64,000 nucleotides of DNA from Polystyrenella longa. GTDB taxonomy: Bacteria > Planctomycetota > Planctomycetia > Planctomycetales > Planctomycetaceae. The notes under the pieces were generated by a model that had not been told where the DNA came from, searched no databases, and was given only the letters and a program-made list of their open reading frames with translations. This document shows, piece by piece, positions 55,301-64,000 of this stretch. Within the stretch, counting starts at the first letter, position 1. Each line of letters begins with the position of its first letter. Location: contig NZ_CP036281.1 of the NCBI RefSeq assembly GCF_007750395.1, forward strand, positions 4,425,001 through 4,489,000, given 5' to 3'. Position numbers and translations under genes: made by a program.

Positions 55301-58300
55301 TGACCGGTCGCACAAACAACAGCACAGTCGAACCGGTTCGATTCGTGTTAATGCGCAACTGGACTTTGTCGCCAGGTTGATATTCCTTCTGCTCCACCAG
55401 GAGTTCCAGATCGTTGTACCGGAATCCCTTCCCATCGAATCCTGCTCCGTAAACATTAAGGACGGTCGCCCCTTCCTGCTCGTGGCCTGCTTCATCTTTG
55501 AGTAGGTAAGAGATACGGTACTGACCTGCTTCCGCCAAATTCATCTTCTGAGTTACCAGGCCCTCTTCGTTAGTGGCGACGTCCCATTTCTCAACCAACG
55601 TTTCCAATGGCTTACCATCTTCGGTGTAGGTAATTTTGATCAGATGAACTGTTCCCTCACCTTTAACCGGTTTACGATTCAAGGTGTGTGCTTTGAACGA
55701 GGCTTCAATCGTATCACCTACCCGGGCGTATCCTCTGTTCGTCCAGGCGACGATATCAAACAGTTCACGCGCCACCAACACTTCGCCGTTACCGACGATC
55801 GTACGCCGTGATTCATCCACGACTTCCGCCGTAATTTCGTAGCGGTGATCCTGATCTCCATGCATCGCCTCGGCGAGAGCGGTATCGATCTCGACGGTAA
55901 CTGATCCATCGGCACCGATCTCCACCTCTTGATCCAGCACGACTTCGGGAGGATCACTTTGCTGAGGCCACCAATATGGATAAGGCCGGACGCATCCCCA
56001 ACGCGAGAAACCCGGGTACCAGTCCCATTCCGGAGTAAACCACCAGTAACCATTTCCGTACAACCAGTCCCAGGTGCCAGAAGGGTACCAGCGATTGCTG
56101 TATTCGCTTCGTTTAACAGTGAAATGAACGGTCGCGTTTTTCACAGGTGCCCCGAAGTAGTATTTAGCTTTAATCGTCGCCGTAATTTTTTCACCCAGTT
56201 GTACAGGTTCCTCTGGTGCGTCAATTGTCACTTCGTATTCGGTTTTTTTGTATTCCTCGACTCGGAAAGAACCCCAACCCTGCACGCGTGGGTTGTCGAT
56301 AACATTAAGCGAATAGGTTCCGAGAGTCGCTTCTTCCGGCAACTCGTATTCGCCATTGAAACCGCCAAAGGCGTCGGCCGTGAATTTTTTCGTCCAGACT
56401 TCTTTGCCTTGCGGATCGTTCAATCGCAACTGAAATTCTTTATTGGCATACACGGCCGGAGCCATCGTCGAGTAACGGGCATTGCGGACCCAGAACTTAA
56501 ACTGCACGGTATCCTTCGGCTTATAAACCGGCCGGTCGCTGATGTAGAAGGCCTTATGCGTATCGTGGCCCGGATCGTTTTTCGGCTGGTGCCAGATGCT
56601 TTGGAACCCAAGATAGGCTAAACGGCCTTCCTTCGTGCGCGCGATCATTAACCAGTTGAAATTGTGCGGTGCCCGGTTTTCCGAAACGGTGAACTGTCCC
56701 TCTTTGTCTGTAAACTCCGCAAAGTGCTGTGTTTTGATTTCGATCTGATTGGGATTACGAGGACGCGGGCGTTCAATTCGATACCCTATCATTTCCACAT
56801 TCGCTCCGGGAACGGGCGTTCCCGATTCCGCATCAGCGACTAGATACCAGCTTTTATTGTCCGCCCGCTTGCTGACAATAATCGTATCATTCATCCACAA
56901 CACAATCCGGGTTTCATTCCCATCCTGCATCCGAGCCGTGATGAAGTAGGCACCCGCTTGATTCAACGGAGCGCTGATTGTCTTTAGCTTGTCGTAATGA
57001 CCCGCCAGAGGATCGAGATCAACATTCCATTCAGCCACTTTTTTACCAAGGTATTTTTCCTGATTTCCCTCAACCAGTTGTTGTCCGATATTTTCAAACT
57101 GCAGTTTCAGCGAATCCAGTTGCTTGGGATGTGACTTGAGATGCTCAATACAATCCTTCAACAATTCATCCAGCTTGATTTCCACCGCTTCGAAATGCAC
57201 CTGTTTTCCATTACGGAAGCGATACAGAAATTTTCCGCCTTGAGAGGGAATCTGGCTTTCCGTCTCGACCTGAAACTCACCCCAGTTACCGATGATCTGG
57301 TCGAGGCTTTTCTGTTTGTGATCGTTATTGCCCGGTCCAAACCGCTTGATGTTCTCGCGGATCATTTCCGCCGCTCGGGCATACTGCCGTCGATTTTTGA
57401 AAATGTTTTCCAACCGACTTAATGCCTGTTCGGCGTAATTGCCTTTATCTTCCGCCGCGATTTCCAGGAAGATTTTGATGTAGCTGAAGTCTTCTGGCAG
57501 CGTAAACCGTTTGATTCCTGTCGCCAGCTGAGCCAGCGTTTCATCCTCTCCCAGTGTATGCACCGAGTAAGGAGCCGTTGTCTTGTCGAGTTTGTTCGGG
57601 TCGTCCGTTGCCTGTGAGATCTGCTTATAGAAGAGGGGTTGATCTCTCAATGTCTGCACACCAAACAGCGATTGTCCCCAATCGCCCAGCTGCATTTTGA
57701 CTCGCATTTTGTGATCTGAAGTCGTCGACGCCGCTTGTGCGAGTGCCCACCGCCAGCGCTGGCCATCATTGGCAGCAGCTTCCCAGCTTTCCGGAACAGT
57801 GAAGGTGATTGGATTTCCCTCATCATCGACAGGGGCTCCGTCAAAATCAGGAGCGCCCATACGGCGATAACCGCCAAAACGGGGATTGCTGTTCTCGGGT
57901 TCCGGAAGTTCGGAGAGGTCGGTCAACGTCTGCATTTTCCAGGAATCGTATGTAGAACGACTCATCTGCACGGTGTTCGCGAGCTCAAAGTAGAAGTCCC
58001 CCTTCTCTTTGGCTTTCACTTCGGTATCCTGCAGCTTCAACTCCAACGCCTGCACCATCAGCTGCAATGCCCGCACACGATCGCGTTCTTCCAGACTGAC
58101 ATACTGGGCACCACCCCGTGAATGACCACGCGTAATTTCATCCCCGATGATGTAACCATAATGCTGCACTGAACGATAGGAATTCGCGACTTCCTGCACA
58201 ATTCGCCAATCATCTCCATGCACCATCACCACCATTTCGAGTAGCGGGTCGATCTCTCCAATTCGGTCCAGGTTATACAGACAAGTGGTGAGTTCCTGCA

Positions 58301-58505
58301 GGCTCCGCCTAGCCGTGGTGGTATCGGTTTCTGGTTTCAGGACCAGATCATGGTAGATGTCGTATGCGTTTTTATAATTTCCATCCTTCTGTTCCTGATT
58401 GGCCTGTTCGAACAAAGGATTCTCTCCCTTTTCAGCAGCAAATAGATGACCTGTGAGATTGGAACTGATCGCTACAAAAACCAGGGTGAACAACAAACGC
58501 AACAT
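52332..58505 (-). CDS. Alpha-2-macroglobulin-like giant secreted protein, thioester site lost
   Basis: The 2057-residue protein has a signal peptide (about 1-24) and TPR-like helices in the first 200 residues. A macroglobulin body follows: [23 protein letters not shown] near 655, [15 protein letters not shown] near 920, [18 protein letters not shown] near 1040 and [20 protein letters not shown] near 1140. The ANL-type region [34 protein letters not shown] lies near 1300, and a helical toroid from about 1500. At Y1509-F1521 the family pattern YP-YGCTEQ-T-M-x-RF is replaced by [13 protein letters not shown], so the Cys and Gln of the thioester are absent. It can still act as a protease trap or structural protein without covalent capture. 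A Met/Ala/Gly-rich insert lies around 1255-1295. No PbpC-like gene is adjacent. It is monocistronic. Confidence 0.9.
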   Translation of the reverse strand: [2057 protein letters not shown]

Positions 58506-59010
58506 GAGACGCTCCTCTATATCTTGTCCAAGATAGGTGTGGCGACTACCGGACGCGAAAATAATTGAACACAGGATTTTGCGCCGCTAGAACCCTCCAC
58601 AATGAAACGGGAGGTGCTCTAGAGGACGAACCAAACAGGTAACGATGGATTGGATGCCGTTTCCCGCCTGTAAGTTCCCACTTTTTATCAAAACGCCCGA
58701 ATCCCCGGAAAAAGAAAACGATTCCCGGCAGGCCTTTCTTCGCTTAACGGTATATCACCCCGACCAGTTCCGCAATTGGAATACGGCCGGAAAGTATCCT
58801 GCGCTACTGTGAATTCACCCGGGTTGATCTATAAAAAAACCATTACCCTCGGCATCTTCGGGATTGATTCAAGATTCGTCTCTGTAAATCGAGCCAGGAT
58901 TATCACGTTCGCGATCCCCTCTTCAGGGATGATATTTCCTGACTGACTCTCTAAAATAATCGACTCGTTTTTATTGCCCCGTTGTTCGGTTGTCGTAGAG
59001 AGCGCGTTTC
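58506..59010. other. Divergent intergenic region of 505 bp
   Basis: This contains the promoters of the macroglobulin-like gene (minus) and the D-threonine-aldolase-type gene (plus). I see no gene longer than a few dozen codons, no clear riboswitch and no terminator with a T-run. AT-rich tracts near 58830 and 58950 are the most promoter-like parts. Confidence 0.5.
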
Positions 59011-60126
59011 ATGAGTGATCGTTATCAGATTTCGGATTCTAGTTCGATTATCAGTCCCGGTTTGGTAGTCTTCGAAGAACTGGTGGACGAGAACATTCAA
59101 AAGATGATTGATATCGCCGGTTCCGTCGAACGCCTTCGACCGCATTGCAAAACGCATAAAATGTCAGAGGTCGCCCGAAAACAATTGGCGGCCGGAATTA
59201 CTAAACACAAAGCAGCCACCTTCGCCGAAGCGGAAATGCTGGCCGACGCAGGTGCAGAGGATATCTTTCTCGCTTACAACCTGGTCGGACCGAACATCGA
59301 ACGGGCCGTCAAGTTCGTTAAAACCTACCCCACTGTCACCTTCTCGGTGACGGCAGATCACGAACGCCCCCTCGCCCAATTAAGCGAAGCATTTTCGAAG
59401 GCCGGACTCTCTATCGATGTGCTCCTCGATGTCGATACCGGTTTGCACCGTACCGGTCTGGAAGCGGGCACCGAAGCGGAAGCACTTTATAAACAGATTG
59501 CTGATTCTCCGGGTATCCAAGCAGGCGGCCTCCATTTGTACGATGGCCAGAACCACCAAACCGATCTCACCGAACGAACAGCCGCGGTCAAAGCGTGTTG
59601 GGATCCCGCCATTGCGATGAAGAAAAAACTGGTTGCTGCCGGCTACGACGTTCCCCGGATAGTCGCCGGAGGAACAGGATCGTTCCCCATCTTCGCTCAG
59701 TTCAATGACCCCGCACTCGAGTTGAGCCCCGGTACTTGCGTCTTTAACGACTCGGGATACTCCAACATGTTCCCCGATATGAAGTTCACCCCGGCAGCAG
59801 TCATGCTGACACGTGTCATCAGCCGCCCCACGGCGGACCGATTGACGCTCGACCTGGGAACCAAAGGAGCTGCCTCCGATCCACCCGCCGGTAAACGGCT
59901 CTTTTTCCCCGAACTGCCTGACTCGGAACATGTCCTGCAAAACGAAGAACATCTTGTCCTGCAGACTAACAAAGCCAAGAACTACCAACCGGGCGATGAA
60001 CTGATCGCCATTCCAACCCACATTTGCCCCACGTCGGCCCTGCACAAATCGGCCTACGTCGTTCGCGACGGAGAAGTCGTCGCTCAATGGAACGTCATCG
60101 CCCGCGACCGCTGCTTAACGATCTGA
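59011..60126 (+). CDS. D-threonine aldolase/D-serine dehydratase-type PLP enzyme
   Basis: The 371-residue protein belongs to the fold-type III group with D-threonine aldolase and metal-dependent D-serine dehydratase. RPHCKTHKM at 43-51 supplies the PLP lysine; LDVDTGLHRTGL and GGTGSFPIF bind the cofactor phosphate. IPTHICPTSALH near the end gives a H327-x-C329 metal pair, the His-x-Cys arrangement known from D-serine dehydratases, where D-threonine aldolases often have His-x-Asp. It is a cytosolic enzyme of D-amino acid use; which of the two reactions it runs is open. It stands alone and converges on the radical SAM gene. Confidence 0.88.
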   Translation: MSDRYQISDSSSIISPGLVVFEELVDENIQKMIDIAGSVERLRPHCKTHKMSEVARKQLAAGITKHKAATFAEAEMLADAGAEDIFLAYNLVGPNIERAVKFVKTYPTVTFSVTADHERPLAQLSEAFSKAGLSIDVLLDVDTGLHRTGLEAGTEAEALYKQIADSPGIQAGGLHLYDGQNHQTDLTERTAAVKACWDPAIAMKKKLVAAGYDVPRIVAGGTGSFPIFAQFNDPALELSPGTCVFNDSGYSNMFPDMKFTPAAVMLTRVISRPTADRLTLDLGTKGAASDPPAGKRLFFPELPDSEHVLQNEEHLVLQTNKAKNYQPGDELIAIPTHICPTSALHKSAYVVRDGEVVAQWNVIARDRCLTI

Positions 60127-60342
60127 GTTGAATTGCAGCGATTTAGATTTTACGAGCGGGTGACCCAGACATTCTCGAAGAGTTGTCCGGGTCGCGCAGC
60201 GACACTAAGCGAAGAATGTAGCTGGCGATGAAGGAGCTTGGCTGAAATCGCTCCCCTCGCCCGTTCACACTTATTAGCAATCATCATTTAGTGTGCCTAT
60301 GGCCCCGACAACTCTGGCGAGATTGTCTGGGCCACCCGAGAA

Positions 60343-61650
60343 TTATGTATACCGAATTTCTCGATGGTCTTCTTCGAAGTACGCGGGCAATAACGTATCG
60401 ACCTGCAGCAACCCTTTGCGGGTCAGCGTGATGTCGTCCCCGTCGATCGTCAGGAAACCGGTCTCTTGCTGGTGCTGGAAGGGAGTGGCGAATTCTTCGA
60501 GAATTTCGACACCGAATTTCTCTCGGAATGGTTTCGCCGAGATATGTCCTTCTTTCATTTGCAGAATCAGTTCGCGAATCAGCATTTGATGTTTAGTCGG
60601 TCGATAAGCTCGGTTGACCGGCAGACGACCTTCGTTGACGATCTCTTTATACTCTTCGATCTTGTCGTAGTTCTGATAATGAACTCCCTGCAAGTGACCG
60701 AAGGAAGAGACACCCGCTGCCAATAGATCGGATCCTCGCCAGAGGTTGTCACGGTAGACAAAGCGATCTGTTTCCGGATTGAGCACCAGTTCGTTCCCGC
60801 TGGAAACGTGGTACCCTTTCTCGCCTAACCAATCAATCGCTTCGTTCACCCAGCGACGTTTGGTGGCCCAGTCTGCAATGGGAGATTCCTTGCTTTCCTC
60901 TTTCATCTCTTTGGAGATGATCGTGTTAAACGGCAATTCCATCTGATAGACAGTAATATTGTCCGCCCGCATTTCATTCGCTTTTTCCAGACAGTTTTGC
61001 CAGTTCTCGTCCGTCTCGCCAATCATGCCGGCAATCAGGTCGATGTTCACTTGGGGAAATCCGACATCCTGAATCCAACCGTAAGCTTTATGAATTTCGG
61101 GGGAGAGGTGGGCACGACCATTTTCTTCGAGGATGCTGTCTTTGAAGTTTTCAACCCCCAAAGAAACACGGGTGACTCCGATCTCCTTGAGTGTTTTTAC
61201 TTTTTCTTCGTTCAGCGTTCCGGGTTCACATTCGAAGGTCACTTCCTCCGCATCGTCCCAGTTCAGATATTCGGAGAGGCGATCCCGCAGGGAGAGCAAT
61301 TGGCGGGAACTCAGGTAAGAAGGAGTTCCTCCACCAAAGTAAACGAACTTCAACTTTCGACCTTTGACCGCCGGTTGCTGGCTGATCATCTGGAATTCTT
61401 TTTCCAGAGCATCGACGTAGTCTTGAATCGTTTTCGCGTTCTGTTGGGTATAGACCCGGAAGTAACAGAAGCGACATCGCTTGCGGCAGAACGGAATATG
61501 AATGTACAAGCCGAGAGGAACCGAACTGTCTGGTTCGCTTTCATAAGCGGACTCGATCTCGTGTCGTAAATCCGACCTCCACAGGGAAAAGGGAGGATAG
61601 TTGGCGATAAAGTAACTACCAACTTCAGTTTTCGCAGTCTCTGTCGACAT
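60343..61650 (-). CDS. HemN/HemW-family radical SAM protein
   Basis: The start is set at 61650 ([10 protein letters not shown], 435 residues), with 61665 as alternative. [18 protein letters not shown] carries the CxxxCxxC iron-sulfur motif followed by an aromatic residue. [13 protein letters not shown] and FECEPGTL are further radical SAM marks, and [16 protein letters not shown] continues the barrel. The C-terminal HemN domain has [18 protein letters not shown] and winged-helix-like repeats. It could be an oxygen-independent coproporphyrinogen III oxidase, a HemW haem chaperone or a related methyltransferase. The short C-terminus and CRKRC motif leave this open. No haem genes are near. Confidence 0.85.
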   Translation of the reverse strand: MSTETAKTEVGSYFIANYPPFSLWRSDLRHEIESAYESEPDSSVPLGLYIHIPFCRKRCRFCYFRVYTQQNAKTIQDYVDALEKEFQMISQQPAVKGRKLKFVYFGGGTPSYLSSRQLLSLRDRLSEYLNWDDAEEVTFECEPGTLNEEKVKTLKEIGVTRVSLGVENFKDSILEENGRAHLSPEIHKAYGWIQDVGFPQVNIDLIAGMIGETDENWQNCLEKANEMRADNITVYQMELPFNTIISKEMKEESKESPIADWATKRRWVNEAIDWLGEKGYHVSSGNELVLNPETDRFVYRDNLWRGSDLLAAGVSSFGHLQGVHYQNYDKIEEYKEIVNEGRLPVNRAYRPTKHQMLIRELILQMKEGHISAKPFREKFGVEILEEFATPFQHQQETGFLTIDGDDITLTRKGLLQVDTLLPAYFEEDHREIRYT

Positions 61651-61988
61651 AGTAAACCTGATCATCTCTGCAGGAGTGGATGCGCGCTTGTTCGAATCAA
61701 TAGTCCGATCATTTTACCAGATACCCCGGTAAAAGAGAACGACTCAATTCTACAGAAAGATTCACCAACGTCCAGAAGAGGCTGACTTCGGTCGACAAGC
61801 GTCTCACATCTTATAAGCGGTCCTGAAATTCTCTGATGAGGCAATTTCACCCCTGAAAGGTAACCTCGAAGCCAGCCACAACCTGGTTTCAGGATGAATT
61901 CTAATCGTAGCGGGTTCTTGTAGTGTAAAACGACGTTATTACTAAACTCTTCGCAAGATCGAATTGCCAAGAATAACGGTGAACAGCT
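61651..61988. other. 338-bp interval without a confident gene
   Basis: This lies between the start of the radical SAM gene and the stop of the acidic membrane protein, both on the minus strand. A 102-codon minus-strand frame (61662-61970) covers most of it, but its translation has no coherent secondary structure and no ribosome-binding site. No terminator hairpin with a T-run was found. Confidence 0.5.
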
Positions 61989-63839
61989 CTAGCTCTTCTG
62001 GTCGTCTTCCTCGTCGTCGTCATCAAAGAAGCTGAAATCAATTTCATCATCTTCTTCAAGATTCAGGTCGTCGCCAGAATCGGTTGAGTCCGTAACAGCG
62101 ATATCGTCATCATCTTCCAACGCATTCAGGAAGTTCTGAGCTGCCGATTCGTCATCGTCGTCGATGATCAAATCATCTTGCTCGTCGTCCAGAGCGATAA
62201 TCGTCTCTGTTTTCTCCAGGTCGTTTTCGGCCTCGTCCAGGTTGATTTCGGCAATTGTTTCGAGTGAAGAAGAATCTTCCGCTTTCTCAGGATCGTAAGC
62301 GGGAATTTCTGTACCTGTATCCTCGTCGTCATCTCCCCAGTCGAGATCATCCGCAGAGTCTTCGACGATTACGATTTCCTCGTCATCATCATCGTCATCG
62401 TCCAGGCTGATCACGGCCGAGTCTTCGATAACGATTTCCTCATCGCTTTCTTCAAAGGCAATCGCATCAGAAGATTCTGACAGCACCACTGGTTCTTCGT
62501 CCTCGTCCATTTCGGAGAGAAAGTCACCGGCAATATCTTCGTCGTCCGTATCAAGATCGAAAGCACTGGTGGAGGCGAGCACACTGTCGTCTAGCTGATC
62601 GTCATCATCAGTATCGTCGTACCCTTCGATGACGAGGTCCTCTTCATCATCGTCAAACTCATCTTCAACTACCAGGGCACTGGCGGGCGAGTCTTCTTTG
62701 ATGACCATTTCCTCTTCGAGGTCGAGGTCCATATCTTCGTCATCACTTAAATCAATCTCGTCGTCCAGGTCGATATCACTGGCCCCGAGAGCAACCGCGG
62801 TATCGTCCGCTTCGTCGAGGGCGAAATCGATTTCTTCGGACTCATCGTCGTCGACTTCGGCGACAATTTCTTCGTCTTCTTCGATGACGATTTCGTCGTC
62901 AGAAACCAAGTCATCCAAATCAAAATCGGAGGTTGCAGCCATGATGTCATCATCTTCGTCCATATCGACGACATCACTTTCTGAAACACTACCTTCAGCG
63001 ACACTATCGTGCAGTCCTGACAGTGTACTTTCCGAGTCGAGGCCCATATCGCTGATATCAAAGTCATCGGTGACTGCGACGGCATCGGCGGATCCCATTT
63101 CGGAATCATCGTCTAAATCGAGATTGTCTAACTCAACATCGCTGTTTTCGTCAACAACGGCGACCGGTTCATCGTCATCGTCCATAAAGTCATCAAGGTC
63201 GAAGTCGTCCGTCGCTGCAATCGTCGTGGAAGATTCGGTGACTTCAATCTCACCCGTCTCTTCAACATTGATGTCATCATCAATCCCAGGGCCTGTATAA
63301 GCTTCCAACGCATCCGCGGTTTCCGCGTCGTCGGAATCACCAACCATTAACTCGCTCGTTGAATCTGATACAATGATATCCGAGTCTTCGGCGAACGGAT
63401 CGTCGCTGTCGAAGTCATCTTGTCCCATTTGAACTTCGAAGTCATCGCCCGTCATGGTCTCACTGACCAGTACACCTGAGGTTTCCAAGTCACCATCGTC
63501 GAAGAAGTCTTCACCCAGCAAATCGGATTTCGATTCTTCTTCGACTGGCGGGGGTGCAGCAGCGGCATTACCAGAATCGGTTTCCTCGCCCATCTCTTCA
63601 CGAGCAGCGGCTTCTTCGATGGCGCGTTCTGCTTTTCGTTCTTTAATATGTTGATACAACAGGATAAACGGTGTGGCAATGATAGCGGCCGAACAGAGCA
63701 GCGCCAGCGCATTGGCAATCCAGATGGCTGTCCCCATGTTGCCACCGTAATTCACGATGGACATCGCCAGCACGAATGCAAAAATGCCCGCGGGAACCAC
63801 AGCCACTAGAGAGACCAACGTCGTCTGTAATTTATTCAC
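61989..63839 (-). CDS. Two-TM protein with an extremely acidic Asp/Glu-rich repeat tail
   Basis: This 616-residue protein starts with GTG behind GAGGT at a good distance. Two membrane helices (about 6-30 and 37-63) are followed by a basic/helical stretch (HIKERKAERAIEEAAAREE). The remaining 530 residues consist almost wholly of Asp, Glu, Ser, Val, Ala and Ile. Short repeats recur, such as ATDDFDLDDF, VTDDFDISD, ATSDFDLDD, ASTSAFDLDTDDE and VVLSESSDAIAF. The tail is probably disordered and strongly negative; it could bind calcium or basic proteins, or act as a spacer at the membrane. By hydrophobic pattern the tail is most likely cytoplasmic. I do not recognise a family. Confidence 0.85.
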   Translation of the reverse strand: MNKLQTTLVSLVAVVPAGIFAFVLAMSIVNYGGNMGTAIWIANALALLCSAAIIATPFILLYQHIKERKAERAIEEAAAREEMGEETDSGNAAAAPPPVEEESKSDLLGEDFFDDGDLETSGVLVSETMTGDDFEVQMGQDDFDSDDPFAEDSDIIVSDSTSELMVGDSDDAETADALEAYTGPGIDDDINVEETGEIEVTESSTTIAATDDFDLDDFMDDDDEPVAVVDENSDVELDNLDLDDDSEMGSADAVAVTDDFDISDMGLDSESTLSGLHDSVAEGSVSESDVVDMDEDDDIMAATSDFDLDDLVSDDEIVIEEDEEIVAEVDDDESEEIDFALDEADDTAVALGASDIDLDDEIDLSDDEDMDLDLEEEMVIKEDSPASALVVEDEFDDDEEDLVIEGYDDTDDDDQLDDSVLASTSAFDLDTDDEDIAGDFLSEMDEDEEPVVLSESSDAIAFEESDEEIVIEDSAVISLDDDDDDDEEIVIVEDSADDLDWGDDDEDTGTEIPAYDPEKAEDSSSLETIAEINLDEAENDLEKTETIIALDDEQDDLIIDDDDESAAQNFLNALEDDDDIAVTDSTDSGDDLNLEEDDEIDFSFFDDDDEEDDQKS

Positions 63840-64000
63840 TTAAAAACCTCGCCTGTATCAGGTGCAGAGGGTGTCAATCCTGTTAGCAGTCCTTACCTTG
63901 ATATTCTATGACAGTAATCCTTACTTATGTCGTAATTTACCTATTCTCACTACAGTAGAACTCTTACGAACAGGGCAGGCAACCTGCATTTCATCGATTC

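Noticed and set aside
61662-61970. 102-codon minus-strand frame before the radical SAM gene
   Set aside because: It overlaps the likely leader of that gene, lacks a ribosome-binding site, and its translation has no coherent structure.
62629-63300. 223-codon Ser-rich plus-strand frame
   Set aside because: It is the antisense of the Asp-codon repeats in the acidic protein; GAT/GAC read backwards gives Ser-rich runs.

Overview
The window looks like an ordinary stretch of a planctomycete chromosome, probably a member of the Planctomycetaceae or a relative of moderate GC. This is inferred from gene content and not from a marker gene: two Cys-type sulfatases, three PQQ-like beta-propeller proteins, a Tat-exported Gfo/Idh/MocA oxidoreductase, a giant alpha-2-macroglobulin-like protein, proteins with an N-terminal zinc ribbon followed by a membrane anchor, and many secreted proteins of mixed domain make-up. 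I see no rRNA, tRNA, CRISPR array, insertion sequence or prophage.

Layout. 1-6.1 kb: the tail of an unknown gene, a pair of exported PQQ-like propeller proteins (one carrying a methyltransferase-like domain), and an ABC ATPase/FtsX-type permease pair. 6.2-14.2 kb: a cysteine-rich lipoprotein, a sulfatase, a sialidase-like propeller, an HpcH/HpaI-type aldolase, an aldo/keto reductase and a Gfo/Idh/MocA oxidoreductase, which together look like secreted and cytosolic glycan or sugar-acid breakdown. Between 11.1 and 11.9 kb lies a gene-poor stretch with two terminator-like structures and a repeat-flanked two-tier hairpin. 14.7-24.0 kb: an SLC12-like transporter, a Ski2-like helicase, a class V aminotransferase, a MarR regulator divergent from a second sulfatase, and a parvulin-type PPIase.

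24.0-35.8 kb is a co-directional minus-strand run read from 35.8 kb down: a membrane protein with a spermidine-synthase-like domain, IspD, two zinc-ribbon/single-TM proteins with a secretin-N (STN)-like C-terminus, a BFD-type [2Fe-2S] protein, and a complete ATPase/permease/adaptor export system. 36.1-40.4 kb holds housekeeping genes (HAD phosphatase or mutase, glucose-6-phosphate dehydrogenase, VanZ-like protein, class I/II aminotransferase), followed by a cupin. 41.2-42.6 kb is a small AT-richer plus-strand cluster of an Imm49-like protein and two orphan small ORFs. 42.9-47.9 kb carries an HtrA-type protease fused to LamG-like and SirB1-like domains, the YggS/YggU pair and a third PQQ-like protein. 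48.0-58.5 kb runs on the minus strand: STAS-like protein, polyprenol-phosphate sugar transferase, Gly/Tyr/His-rich TPR protein, KaiC/RAD55-like ATPase and a 2057-residue alpha-2-macroglobulin-like protein with a degenerate thioester site. 59.0-63.8 kb has a D-threonine aldolase/D-serine dehydratase-type enzyme, a HemN/HemW-family radical SAM protein and an extremely acidic membrane protein.

I did not find a convincing multi-gene new system. The best leads are the zinc-ribbon/STN pair inside the 24-36 kb run, the 11.4-11.8 kb structured non-coding or small-gene element, the small immunity-like cluster at 41-42.6 kb, the protease/LamG/SirB1 fusion and the thioester-less macroglobulin.
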